This document shows positions 48,176 to 57,193 of a DNA stretch of 64,000 nt, in pieces. Every line of letters begins with the position of its first letter. The first letter of the stretch is position 1. The notes under the pieces are model-generated. The model did not search any database. It worked only from the letters and a program-made list of their open reading frames with translations, and was not told the DNA's origin. Both the position numbers and the translations under genes were made by a program. Source of the DNA: an uncultured Lachnotalea sp. (GTDB lineage Bacteria > Bacillota > Clostridia > Lachnospirales > Lachnospiraceae); NCBI GenBank assembly GCA_947066815.1, contig CAMSZT010000002.1, positions 1 through 64,000 on the forward strand, in the 5' to 3' direction.

Positions 48176-48994
48176 TCAGACCTTCTGGTAAATGGCGGGA
48201 AGTATATACTTATAAGGACAGGTGGCCTTGTTGAGTCCCTCGGAATGCCCGATAAAGAGATAACCGTTGGGCACGGTCACGTTATAAAAGCGGCGGACCA
48301 GAGCCTCTTTGGTGGGCTGGTCAAAATAGATCATGACATTTCTGCAGAAGATCAGGTCAAAAGGTCTGCGGAACTGGATCGGATCCATCAGATTAAAGGT
48401 GCGGAAGATCACATTGTTCCGGATCTGGGGGGCGATCGTAAAGGAGCCGTCCGTCTTTTTGGTAAAATACTTGCGCTGCCAGGCGGCGGGAAGTTTTGAC
48501 AGGGCTTCCGCCTCGTAGGAAGGATTCATGGCTGAGCTTAAGATATTCTGAGAGATATCCGTGGCCAGGATCCTCGTGTCCCAGGAACCGACCTTATTTG
48601 CAAAATATTCTTTCAGATACATGGAGATTGTGTAAGGCTCTTCTCCGGAAGAGCAGCCCGCACTCCAGATGGAGATGGAATGATCCGTCTGATGCCTGCG
48701 CTCGATGGCAGGGAGTACCGTCTTTTGTAAAAAGTCGAAGTGTTCTTCCTCGCGCAGGAAATATGTGTAGTTGGTAGTCAGCTTATTGAGCAGCACCGTC
48801 GTGCGGTCTTTGTCCCGGCCGGATACGATCTCATCCACATAAGCCGTGAAACTGGAATAGCCTTCCCCACGCAGGGTGTTGGACAGACGGCTGACGATCA
48901 GCTGCTTTTTTTTGCTTAAGTCAATCCCGTAATTTTTTTGTATGTAGGTATATAAACGGTGAAAATCGGCATCACTTAAACTCAAGGTTATCAT
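48176..48994 (-). CDS. cheR: Chemotaxis protein methyltransferase CheR
   Basis: SIWSAGCSSGEEPYTISMYLKEYF...DLIFCRNVMIYFDQPTKEALV. Confidence 0.96.
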   Translation of the reverse strand: MITLSLSDADFHRLYTYIQKNYGIDLSKKKQLIVSRLSNTLRGEGYSSFTAYVDEIVSGRDKDRTTVLLNKLTTNYTYFLREEEHFDFLQKTVLPAIERRHQTDHSISIWSAGCSSGEEPYTISMYLKEYFANKVGSWDTRILATDISQNILSSAMNPSYEAEALSKLPAAWQRKYFTKKTDGSFTIAPQIRNNVIFRTFNLMDPIQFRRPFDLIFCRNVMIYFDQPTKEALVRRFYNVTVPNGYLFIGHSEGLNKATCPYKYILPAIYQKV

Positions 48995-49040
48995 AAATCA
49001 GCACTCCTTTTTTATCCTCTGAAAAAGGAGGAAAAGCGGA

Positions 49041-49526
49041 TCAATACCGCTTTTCCAATAAGACGTTGCAGTCAAAGGACATCATTACTTTCCCGTCTCC
49101 CAGATCGATCATTCCGTTTAGCAGTTTCTGCTGCCGTTTGACCGGAATGGGACGGACTTCCTTAAAATCAATATCCAGAACCTGGCATACGGAATCGATG
49201 ACGATGCACAAAGGCGCCGAGTCGATATCCAGGCGGATCACGCAGGTCTTGCCGGTGTACTCTGCCGGGGGTTTATCCATGCACAGGCGCATATCCAGGA
49301 CCGGGAGGATCTGTCCCCGCAGATTGATCATTCCTTTCACAAAGGAAGGAACCATGGGAAGGGGCGTGATCGGGTAATCATTTACAATCTCTACAATATA
49401 ATCCGTACTGAGAAACAGGATAAGATCATCTACCTGGAACGAAAGGCAGCGCTCGACGGTAGTTGCTTCTTCCTGGGCAGACGTCTCTTCCGCATCTAAA
49501 TTCACATTGGTCGTTTGTTCTGACAT
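49041..49526 (-). CDS. cheW: Chemotaxis protein CheW
   Basis: FVKGMINLRGQILPVLDMRLCM. Confidence 0.93.
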   Translation of the reverse strand: MSEQTTNVNLDAEETSAQEEATTVERCLSFQVDDLILFLSTDYIVEIVNDYPITPLPMVPSFVKGMINLRGQILPVLDMRLCMDKPPAEYTGKTCVIRLDIDSAPLCIVIDSVCQVLDIDFKEVRPIPVKRQQKLLNGMIDLGDGKVMMSFDCNVLLEKRY

Positions 49527-49541
49527 GGTTTCTTCCTCCTG

Positions 49542-51662
49542 CTATTTTTCATTGACGGCGGCGCCGTAAAGGCCAAGTACGTCGAGAATGATGCTGATGC
49601 TGCCGTCTCCCAGGATCGTGCAGCCGTTGATGCCGAAGTTCTTGAGTTCAAAGGAATTTAAGTAAGTGGGGAAAGGCTTCACCACGACCTGCTGTTCTCC
49701 AATCAGCTGATCGACGAAAATGCAGTAGGAGCGGTCGTTTGCCTCTACCCAGAGCAGGATTCCATCCTCCAGATTTTCGACCTCCGTCTCCAGATTGAAG
49801 AAACGGTGCAGGCGGACGATGGGATAAAAGCTGTCCATGCGGGCTACCATCTCATTACCATAATCGTCATAGATGATCTCGTCCGTAGTGATCTTAAAGG
49901 ACTGCATGATGTTGGCGATGGGGATCGTGAAGATGGATCTGCCAACGGTCACTTTCATACCGTCCATGATCGCAAGGGTGAGCGGGATCCGCATGGTGAC
50001 GGTGGTGCCGGAACCAAGCTCGCTGTCCAGGGCAAAGGTGCCGCCGACGGACTCGATGTTCTTCTTCACCACGTCCATACCGACACCCCGACCGGAAAAC
50101 TCTGTAACCGTCTGATTGGTGGAAAACCCGGGAAGCATGATCAGGTTCAGGGCTTCCTTCTTGGTGTACTCTTCCGCAGGTTTGGTGAGCAGGCCCTTCT
50201 CTGAGGCCTTGGCCAGAAGCTTGGCAGGATCCATGCCGTAACCGTCGTCGGTCACGGTGATGACGACTTCGCTACTGGTGTGGGTGGCGGCGAGGATCAG
50301 GGTACCCTGGGGATCCTTGCCGGCGCGGATTCTTTCATCCTGGGTCTCCTCGATGCCGTGGTCCATGCTGTTGCGGACGATGTGCATGATGGGATCCTGG
50401 ATGCTGTCTACGATATTCTTATCCATCTCGGTGTTTTCCCCTTCGATGATGAGACGGACGTCTTTATTTAATTTCTGTTTCATATCCCGCACGATCCGGT
50501 TCATCTTCTGGAATACGCCGGAGATGGGGACCATCCGCAGGGACATGGCGATATCCTGCAGATCGTCGGTCAGTTTCCGAAGCTGTCTGGCAGACTTCAT
50601 GAAATTGTCGAAGCTGTCTCTGGAGAGCTGGTTTAACTCCGGTGCGGAGGTGACCATGGATTCGGTGATCACCAGCTCGCCGACGATGTCGAGCAGGCTG
50701 TCTAATTTCATGACATTGACACTGATCAGGTTCTGTTTGACAGGCGCATGGGCTTTGGCCGGAACAGCTGCGGGCGCCTTGGCCGGAGCGGCCGCCGGTT
50801 TGCTGTCCGAAACGGGGGGCTCCTGTTTTGCGGGAGGCGCCTCCTGCGTTTTGACATCGGATGCTGCCGGTGCGGGAGCGGCCGTCTTCTTCCCGGGATT
50901 TTCCAGGATCTCGTAGGAGCGGATATGTGCCTGGGATTTTAACATGGATTCTGCCTGTTCCACATCCTCCCGGGAATCAAAGGCCACGTAAAATCCGTTT
51001 TCGATGATCTCCGCGCTGGTATCCGGATTGGTCTCCACATCCGGCGGATAGCAGCGGAACACGAAAGCGTCCTGGAGCGCATTGATGATCATAAATGCGT
51101 ACAGGTTCTCCATGCCGCTTCCCTCTTCCAGATAAATGTGAAGGAAGGCGGCGGCATCCGGATCCTCCGGCATGCCGGGTGCGGCGGATTTTTCCTCAGG
51201 TGCGGGGGTCTCGTCCGCCGTCTCCTCGGGAGCCTCGTCCGCCGTATTGCTGATCTTTTTCAGAAATGCGTTGATCTCGCTGGCAAAGGAGTCGATCTCT
51301 GCCTCTGCCGACAGGGGGGAACCCTCCTCGACCTTCTGTACTTCGCTTCTCAGATAATCGCCGGAACGGAACATCAGATCAAAAAGCTCTTTCTTATGCT
51401 CCGAGTCCAGAGACTCGATGCCCTTATCACGGATATAGAAGAATAGATCTTCGATGTGGTGGGCAATCGTGGCAAGGGAATTGAACTCCATCATAGCAGA
51501 GGAGCCCTTGATCGTATGCATACTGCGGAAAATTTCATTTACGTCGTCTGATGAGAAATCTCCGATTTTTTCATCATTCACCAACAGTTCATCCAGAGCG
51601 TCCAGCAAAGAGTTGGTCTCGTAAAGGTATGTTTCGAGCATGGCTTCCATACCATTATCCAT
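49542..51662 (-). CDS. cheA: Chemotaxis histidine kinase CheA
   Basis: Hpt (RSMHTIKGSSAMM), P3-P5; HIVRNSMDHGIE; FSTNQTVTEFSGRGVGMDVVKKNIESVGG. Confidence 0.96.
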   Translation of the reverse strand: MDNGMEAMLETYLYETNSLLDALDELLVNDEKIGDFSSDDVNEIFRSMHTIKGSSAMMEFNSLATIAHHIEDLFFYIRDKGIESLDSEHKKELFDLMFRSGDYLRSEVQKVEEGSPLSAEAEIDSFASEINAFLKKISNTADEAPEETADETPAPEEKSAAPGMPEDPDAAAFLHIYLEEGSGMENLYAFMIINALQDAFVFRCYPPDVETNPDTSAEIIENGFYVAFDSREDVEQAESMLKSQAHIRSYEILENPGKKTAAPAPAASDVKTQEAPPAKQEPPVSDSKPAAAPAKAPAAVPAKAHAPVKQNLISVNVMKLDSLLDIVGELVITESMVTSAPELNQLSRDSFDNFMKSARQLRKLTDDLQDIAMSLRMVPISGVFQKMNRIVRDMKQKLNKDVRLIIEGENTEMDKNIVDSIQDPIMHIVRNSMDHGIEETQDERIRAGKDPQGTLILAATHTSSEVVITVTDDGYGMDPAKLLAKASEKGLLTKPAEEYTKKEALNLIMLPGFSTNQTVTEFSGRGVGMDVVKKNIESVGGTFALDSELGSGTTVTMRIPLTLAIMDGMKVTVGRSIFTIPIANIMQSFKITTDEIIYDDYGNEMVARMDSFYPIVRLHRFFNLETEVENLEDGILLWVEANDRSYCIFVDQLIGEQQVVVKPFPTYLNSFELKNFGINGCTILGDGSISIILDVLGLYGAAVNEK

Positions 51663-51921
51663 TACATAACACCGCCTTCATTCGTTTTTTTGTGTTCTCA
51701 GAAAAAATAGTCCTTCTAAAAAGATATCGACAAAAACTGAGAATATATAAGGAAAACGCAGAGCCTTCCCTTTTTTGCCTCTGCTACCATTGTATACGAT
51801 ACGGAGGAATTTTTCAATGAGAAAATGAAGCTTAGATCCCGGAGGCCGCCTTGAATTTGGATCTGACTTGTAGTATGATATGGAAGAGACAGAATATCTT
51901 TGGAGAAAGGAAGCGTTTCGT

Positions 51922-53082
51922 ATGACCAAAATAGATATTTTTTCCGGGTTTCTGGGAGCGGGGAAGACGACGCTGATCAGAAAACTGATCGAGGAGGCTT
52001 TTCAGGGAGAGAAGCTGGTGCTTATTGAAAATGAATTTGGCGAGATCGCCATCGACGGCGGCTTTCTGAGGGACGCGGGGATCGAGATCACAGAGATGAA
52101 TTCCGGCTGCATCTGCTGCAGCCTGGTGGGGGATTTCGGGGAGGCCCTTAAGAAGGTGCTGGGGCAGTTCCACCCGGACCGGATCCTCATCGAGCCCTCC
52201 GGCGTCGGGAAATTGAGCGACGTGATCCGGGCGGTGCAGAACCTGCACATGGAGGGGGTATCTCTAAACAGCTTCACAACCGTGGCCGACGCGGGGAAAT
52301 GCAAAATGTACATGAAGAATTTCGGCGAGTTCTACAACGACCAGGTGGAGCATGCAAATTCCATTATTTTGAGTCGGACCGGAGGGATCTCGGAGAAGAA
52401 GCTTTCCGAATGCGTGGCGCTCCTCAGGGAGCATAATCAGACGGCCACCATTATCACGACCCCCTGGGAGAAGCTTTCCGGAGGGCAGATCCTGGAAGCC
52501 ATGGAGCAGAGGAATACCCTGGAGCAGGAGCTTAGGGAGCTGGAGGCGGAGGCCCACGGGCACCATCACCATGATGAGGAATGCGGCTGCCATCACCACG
52601 ATGGGGAACACGAGCACCACCACCACGACGGGGAATGCGGCTGCCATCACCATGACGAGGAGCACCACCACCACGACGGGGAATGCGGCTGCCATCACCA
52701 TGACGAGGAGCACCATCATCATGACGGGGAATGCGGCTGTCATCATCACGAGGAGGAACACGGGCACCACCACCACGATGGGGAACACGAGCATCACCAC
52801 CATCATGCCGACGAGATCTTTACCAGCTGGGGCATGGAGACTGCCCGCAAATTTACGGCGGAGGAGCTTGACGGGGCGCTTGCGGGCCTTTCGGACAGCG
52901 AGACCTACGGCATGGTCCTTAGGGCCAAGGGCATCGTGGAGGGAACAGACGGAAGCTTCCTTCATTTTGACTTTGTGCCGGAGGAGAGGAACGTCCGCAC
53001 CGGCCCCTCGATCGTCATGGGCCGCCTGTGCGTGATCGGCTCCCATATCAATGAGGAGGCCCTTAAGAAGCTGTTCGCCTGA
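51922..53082 (+). CDS. CobW/COG0523-family GTPase with large His/Cys-rich repeat insertion
   Basis: FSGFLGAGKTTLIRKL; NSGCICCSL; DVIEPSGVGKLSDV-type motifs (IEPSGVGKLSDV); His-rich repeats 52556-52812. Confidence 0.93.
   Translation: MTKIDIFSGFLGAGKTTLIRKLIEEAFQGEKLVLIENEFGEIAIDGGFLRDAGIEITEMNSGCICCSLVGDFGEALKKVLGQFHPDRILIEPSGVGKLSDVIRAVQNLHMEGVSLNSFTTVADAGKCKMYMKNFGEFYNDQVEHANSIILSRTGGISEKKLSECVALLREHNQTATIITTPWEKLSGGQILEAMEQRNTLEQELRELEAEAHGHHHHDEECGCHHHDGEHEHHHHDGECGCHHHDEEHHHHDGECGCHHHDEEHHHHDGECGCHHHEEEHGHHHHDGEHEHHHHHADEIFTSWGMETARKFTAEELDGALAGLSDSETYGMVLRAKGIVEGTDGSFLHFDFVPEERNVRTGPSIVMGRLCVIGSHINEEALKKLFA
52556..52812 (+). repeat. In-frame tandem repeats encoding HHHDGECGCHHHDEEH-type metal-binding units
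   Basis: 48-bp unit (caccaccacgacggggaatgcggctgccatcaccatgacgaggag) repeated about 3 times, plus GHHHHDGEHEHHHH variants. Confidence 0.9.
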
Positions 53083-53113
53083 GCGGCTTTTGGGGCGGTT
53101 GTCAGTAAATGGA

Positions 53114-53330
53114 CAGGTAATTGCGAAACCGAAAAATCTTGGAAAGGATTCTGACGGTTGCTTCCGGGAAAAGCCCTCTGCGCCGCGGAAGCAAGACCAG
53201 AGAAGGCAGGAGGGACGAATCCCGAGTGACTTCTGCGGTTCTGGGCTTGCTGGAGCGTTTGGCGCTGCAGGCTTGGGACGGACGCAGCCGTCAGAAGCCG
53301 CTCTATAATCTGGTGTTTCGCAATTACCTG
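53114..53330. repeat. Palindromic intergenic element, copy C (MITE-like)
   Basis: TIR CAGGTAATTGCGAAAC / GTTTCGCAATTACCTG (16-mer ends); flanking AGTAAATGGA (53104-53113) and GGTAAATGGT (53331-53340), 8/10 identical. Confidence 0.85.
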
Positions 53331-53356
53331 GGTAAATGGTTGGAAGGAGGAGACAG

Positions 53357-54301
53357 ATGGAAGACTTTCCGGTTTATCTGTTTACGGGTTTTTTAGAATC
53401 GGGAAAGACCAGGTTCATCAAGGAGACCCTGGAGGATCCCAGGTTCAACGGAGGGGAGAGGACGCTCCTCCTTCTCTGTGAGGAGGGAGAAGTCGAATAC
53501 GATACGGACCTTCCCTGTATGGAGAATGTGTTCATCGAGGTGATAGAGAATGAGTCGGACTTAACGCCCAGGGTGCTCGACTATCTGGAAAAGAAGCACC
53601 GGGCGGAGCGGGTCATGGTGGAATACAACGGCATGTGGATGCTTTCCTCTCTTTATGACAATATGCCGGACGCCTGGGCCATCTACCAGGAATTCCTGTT
53701 CATCGACGCAGGGACTTTTCTGAGCTACAATGCCAACATGCGGGGGCTTGTGGTGGATAAGCTCACCACCTGCGAGCTGGCGGTCTTCAACCGGTTTGGG
53801 GCAGGCATGGACAAGATGGAATTCCACAAGATCGTCCGGGGAGTGAGCCGCCGCACGGCCATCGTCTATGAATCGCTGGACGGGAACGTGGAGTACGACG
53901 ATATCGAGGATCCCCTTCCCTATGACATCGACGCTCCCATCGTCGCGGTCGGGGACGAGGACTATGCCATCTGGTACCGGGATGTGTCGGAGGAACCGAA
54001 GAAGTATCACAAAAAGACGGTGGAGTGCCTGGGGATGGCCGTGGTCAATTCCCGGTTCAAGGCGGGGAGCTTCGCCTTTGGCAGAAAGGTCATGACCTGC
54101 TGCGCGGACGACATCCAGTTTGCCAGCTTTCTGGCCCTGTGTGGCCCGGAGCATATGCCGGAAAACAAGAAATGGTACCGGCTGCGCTTCGAGATGGAGT
54201 TTAAGTTCCACAAGCTTTACGGGCGGAGAGGTCCGGTACTCACAGTCTGCTCCATGGAGGAGGCCGGGCCGCCGGAAGATCCGGTGGCGACGTTCTATTA
54301 A
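53357..54301 (+). CDS. Second CobW/COG0523-like GTPase
   Basis: MEDFPVYLFTGFLESGKTRFIKETL; NRFGAGMDKMEFHKIVRGVSRRTAIVYE. Confidence 0.82.
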   Translation: MEDFPVYLFTGFLESGKTRFIKETLEDPRFNGGERTLLLLCEEGEVEYDTDLPCMENVFIEVIENESDLTPRVLDYLEKKHRAERVMVEYNGMWMLSSLYDNMPDAWAIYQEFLFIDAGTFLSYNANMRGLVVDKLTTCELAVFNRFGAGMDKMEFHKIVRGVSRRTAIVYESLDGNVEYDDIEDPLPYDIDAPIVAVGDEDYAIWYRDVSEEPKKYHKKTVECLGMAVVNSRFKAGSFAFGRKVMTCCADDIQFASFLALCGPEHMPENKKWYRLRFEMEFKFHKLYGRRGPVLTVCSMEEAGPPEDPVATFY

Positions 54302-54342
54302 TGCTTGGAGCACCGGACTAAGAAGAATCTGGGGGAGATGAA

Positions 54343-55158
54343 ATGCTTGCGAAGATTTTAATTGACAATCAGTCGAAAAATGAGCTGGCCTGTGAATGGG
54401 GGCTGGCGGTGTATCTGGAATATGAGGGCCGCAGAATTCTTCTGGACACGGGGACGACGGGCGTATTTGTGAAAAATGCGGAGGCCATGGGCGTTCCCCT
54501 GGAAAAAGTAGAATACGGTGTGTTGTCCCACGCCCATTACGACCATTCCGACGGGCTGGAGGCGTTTTTTGAGAAAAACGATACGGCAAAGTTCTATCTG
54601 AGGAAGGGTGCCAGAGAGAACTGCTATGGCAAGCGGTGGATTTTTTATAAGTATATCGGCATTGCGAGGGGCATTCTGGAAAAATTCCGGGATCGGATCG
54701 TTTACGTGGACGGAACCTTCGAGCTGCTTCCCGGCGTCTGGCTCCTGCCCCACACCACGCCGGGCCTGGAGAAGATCGGAAAACGGGCGGGGCTTTATGT
54801 GAAGGATGGGCGGAAGCTGGTTCCGGACTTTTTTGCCCACGAGCAGAGTCTGGTCCTTGACACGAAGGAGGGCCTTGTGATCTTTAACAGCTGTTCCCAC
54901 GGCGGCGCCGACAATATCATCCGGGAGGTCTCGGAGGCCTTTTTGGGGAAGTCCATCTGCGCCCTGATCGGCGGGCTTCATCTGTACCGTTCCACCGGGG
55001 AGGAGGTGCGGGCTCTGGCCGGCCGGATCCGGGAAACGGGGATCAGGAAGGTCATCACCGGACACTGCACCGGGGAGAGGGCATTTGGGCTCCTGAAGGA
55101 AGAACTGGGCGATGTGGTGGAGGGACTGTATACGGGGATGGAGTTTGAAATCGGGTGA
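54343..55158 (+). CDS. MBL-fold metallohydrolase (dihydropterin phosphate synthase-like)
   Basis: LLDTGTTGVFVKNAEAMGVPLEKVEYGVLSHAHYDHSDGLEAFF...NSCSHGGADNIIREV...GGLHL...VITGHCTG. Confidence 0.88.
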   Translation: MLAKILIDNQSKNELACEWGLAVYLEYEGRRILLDTGTTGVFVKNAEAMGVPLEKVEYGVLSHAHYDHSDGLEAFFEKNDTAKFYLRKGARENCYGKRWIFYKYIGIARGILEKFRDRIVYVDGTFELLPGVWLLPHTTPGLEKIGKRAGLYVKDGRKLVPDFFAHEQSLVLDTKEGLVIFNSCSHGGADNIIREVSEAFLGKSICALIGGLHLYRSTGEEVRALAGRIRETGIRKVITGHCTGERAFGLLKEELGDVVEGLYTGMEFEIG

Positions 55159-55164
55159 TGTTTT

Positions 55165-55341
55165 ATGAAGGAACAATATCAGGAGATTTATGAGGATCAG
55201 ACCTGTCCTCTTGACGGCCGGGCGGCGGTCCATACCCTTTGGCTTACCAAAAGCACCTGCACCAGATGTGCAGATGAGGTGCTGAATTTTTCCTGTAGTC
55301 TGGACGGAGAGTGCAGGGAATGCGTCTCAGAATATCCGTAG
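55165..55341 (+). CDS. Small Cys-rich protein (58 aa; below the ORF-track cutoff)
   Basis: Manual translation MKEQYQEIYEDQTCPLDGRAAVHTLWLTKSTCTRCADEVLNFSCSLDGECRECVSEYP*. Confidence 0.5.
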   Translation: MKEQYQEIYEDQTCPLDGRAAVHTLWLTKSTCTRCADEVLNFSCSLDGECRECVSEYP

Positions 55342-55349
55342 GGGCCGGG

Positions 55350-56135
55350 ATGGAGATTTCTTTGCACTATGAGGAGACGGGGGAAGGAGAGCCCTTGGTG
55401 CTGCTCCACGGGAACGGGGAGGACGGCAGTTATTTTTCTGCTCAGACCGCCTTTTTTCAGAAGTATTATCGGGTGATCGCCGTTGACACCAGAGGGCACG
55501 GGAAGTCGCCCCGGGGGACGGCCCCCTTTACCATGGCGCAGTTTGCCGCAGACTTGAAGGGCCTGCTGGATGGTCTGGGCATCCGGACGGCGCACCTTCT
55601 GGGCTTCAGCGACGGAGCCAACATTGCCATGACTTTTGCCCTGCGTTATCCGGAGTATCTGAAAAGCCTGATCTTAAACGGCGGGAATATAAGTCCCTGG
55701 GGCGTGAAGCTTTCCGTTCAGATTCCGATCCTGCTGGGATACGGCCTTGTATCTGTGATTGCCCTGTTTGACAGAAAAGCAGTACTCAAAAAGGAGATCC
55801 TGGGGCTGATGGTCCACGAGCCGGACATCCGCCCGGAGGAACTTGGGCGGATATCGGCGCCGGCCCTTGTCATTGCCGGAAGAAAGGACATGATCCGTGA
55901 GTCCCACACAAGGCTGATCCAGAAGAGCATACCGGGAAGCCGCCTCTGCATCATGGAAGGAACCCATTTCATAGCCGCAGAAAAGCCAGAAGAATTCAAC
56001 CAACACATCCTCGGATTTTTGGAGCCGCCCGGTCGGAATCTGTTTTCGAGAGCAGGCGATAGCGGAAGCGAGTCTGTGGAGAGCGAAAGCCCCGGAGCCG
56101 CCTGGTCGGAATCTGTTTTCGAGAGCCGCCGATAG
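55350..56135 (+). CDS. Alpha/beta hydrolase with repeat-derived C-terminus
   Basis: LVLLHGNGEDGSYFSAQTAFFQKYYRVIAVDTRGHGKSPRG...LLGFSDGANIAM; last ~34 residues encoded by the 73-bp repeats. Confidence 0.87.
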   Translation: MEISLHYEETGEGEPLVLLHGNGEDGSYFSAQTAFFQKYYRVIAVDTRGHGKSPRGTAPFTMAQFAADLKGLLDGLGIRTAHLLGFSDGANIAMTFALRYPEYLKSLILNGGNISPWGVKLSVQIPILLGYGLVSVIALFDRKAVLKKEILGLMVHEPDIRPEELGRISAPALVIAGRKDMIRESHTRLIQKSIPGSRLCIMEGTHFIAAEKPEEFNQHILGFLEPPGRNLFSRAGDSGSESVESESPGAAWSESVFESRR

Positions 56136-56253
56136 CGGAAGCGAGTCTGTGGAGAGCGAAAGCCCCGGAGCCGCCTGGTCGGAATCTGTTTTCGTGAGCA
56201 GACGATAGCGGGAGCGTGTCTGCGATGAAAAGCAGATTCCGACCAGGCGGCGA
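56021..56253. repeat. 73-bp tandem repeat (2 full units plus variant third ending in a hairpin)
   Basis: Units 56021-56093, 56094-56166, partial 56167-56253; perfect 18-bp IR CCGCCTGGTCGGAATCTG (56171-56188) / CAGATTCCGACCAGGCGG (56233-56250). Confidence 0.9.
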
Positions 56254-56272
56254 CTTAAAGGAGAGAGATTTT

Positions 56273-57130
56273 ATGGAAAATGTAAAGATCATCGCAGACA
56301 GTACCTGCGACTTAAGCGACGAGCTGTTTGCGGAGTACGACATCGGTATGCTCCCCCTAAGCATTGTCATGGACGAAAAGAGCTATTTTGACAGAAGCGA
56401 GGTCACGCCGGAGGAGATCTTCAAATGGGCGGACGAGAATAAGACCACGCCCAAGACGGCGGCTATTTCCATGGAGATGGCGGTGGAGACGGCGATGCCC
56501 TACGTGGAGGCGGGGCGGGACATCATCTTCTTCGGGATCTCCGAGGACATGAGCACCACCTGCAACGTGATGCGGCTGGCGGCAGGGGAGCTTCAGACGG
56601 ACCGGATCTTCGTGATCGATTCCAGGAACCTTTCCACCGGGATCGGGCTCCAGGTGCTCCGGGCTGCCGAGATGGCCGGGGAGGGAAAGGCGGCGGAGGA
56701 GATCGTGGCAGAGATCGAGGCGGCCAGAGATCTTGTGCGGGCCAGCTTCGTGGTGGATACGCTCACCTATCTGGCCAGGGGCGGACGCTGCTCTTCCGCG
56801 ACGGCCCTGCTCGCCAACACCCTGAAATTAAAGCCCCGGATCGCGGTGAAGGACGGGAAGATGGGGGTGGACAAGAAGTACAGAGGGACGCTCTCCAAGG
56901 TCATCCTCAAATACACGAAGGATATGGAGGAGGAACTTCTGCGTGCGGACGGAAAGAGGGTGTTCATCACCCATTCCGGCTGTGACCGGGCGGTGGTAGA
57001 GCAGGTGCGGGCTTACCTTGAGGGCCTCGGGGTCTTTGAGCAGGTCATCGAGACCAGGGCAGGGGGCGTGATCTCCAGCCACTGCGGGCCGGGAACCCTG
57101 GGTGTTTTGTTCTATGTGAAAGAGGCATGA
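56273..57130 (+). CDS. DegV family fatty-acid-binding protein
   Basis: VKIIADSTCDLSDELFAEYDIGMLPLSIVMDEKSYFDRSEVTPEEIF. Confidence 0.94.
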   Translation: MENVKIIADSTCDLSDELFAEYDIGMLPLSIVMDEKSYFDRSEVTPEEIFKWADENKTTPKTAAISMEMAVETAMPYVEAGRDIIFFGISEDMSTTCNVMRLAAGELQTDRIFVIDSRNLSTGIGLQVLRAAEMAGEGKAAEEIVAEIEAARDLVRASFVVDTLTYLARGGRCSSATALLANTLKLKPRIAVKDGKMGVDKKYRGTLSKVILKYTKDMEEELLRADGKRVFITHSGCDRAVVEQVRAYLEGLGVFEQVIETRAGGVISSHCGPGTLGVLFYVKEA

Positions 57131-57193
57131 CACGCGGGATACGGCAAAACGCATGAAAGATAAAATCTGGCGGAAAGTGGGAGGCGGAATGCC

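Noticed and set aside
52556-52812. Tandem repeats as a possible CRISPR array
   Set aside because: In frame within the CobW-like ORF, no unique spacers; they encode His/Cys-rich units.
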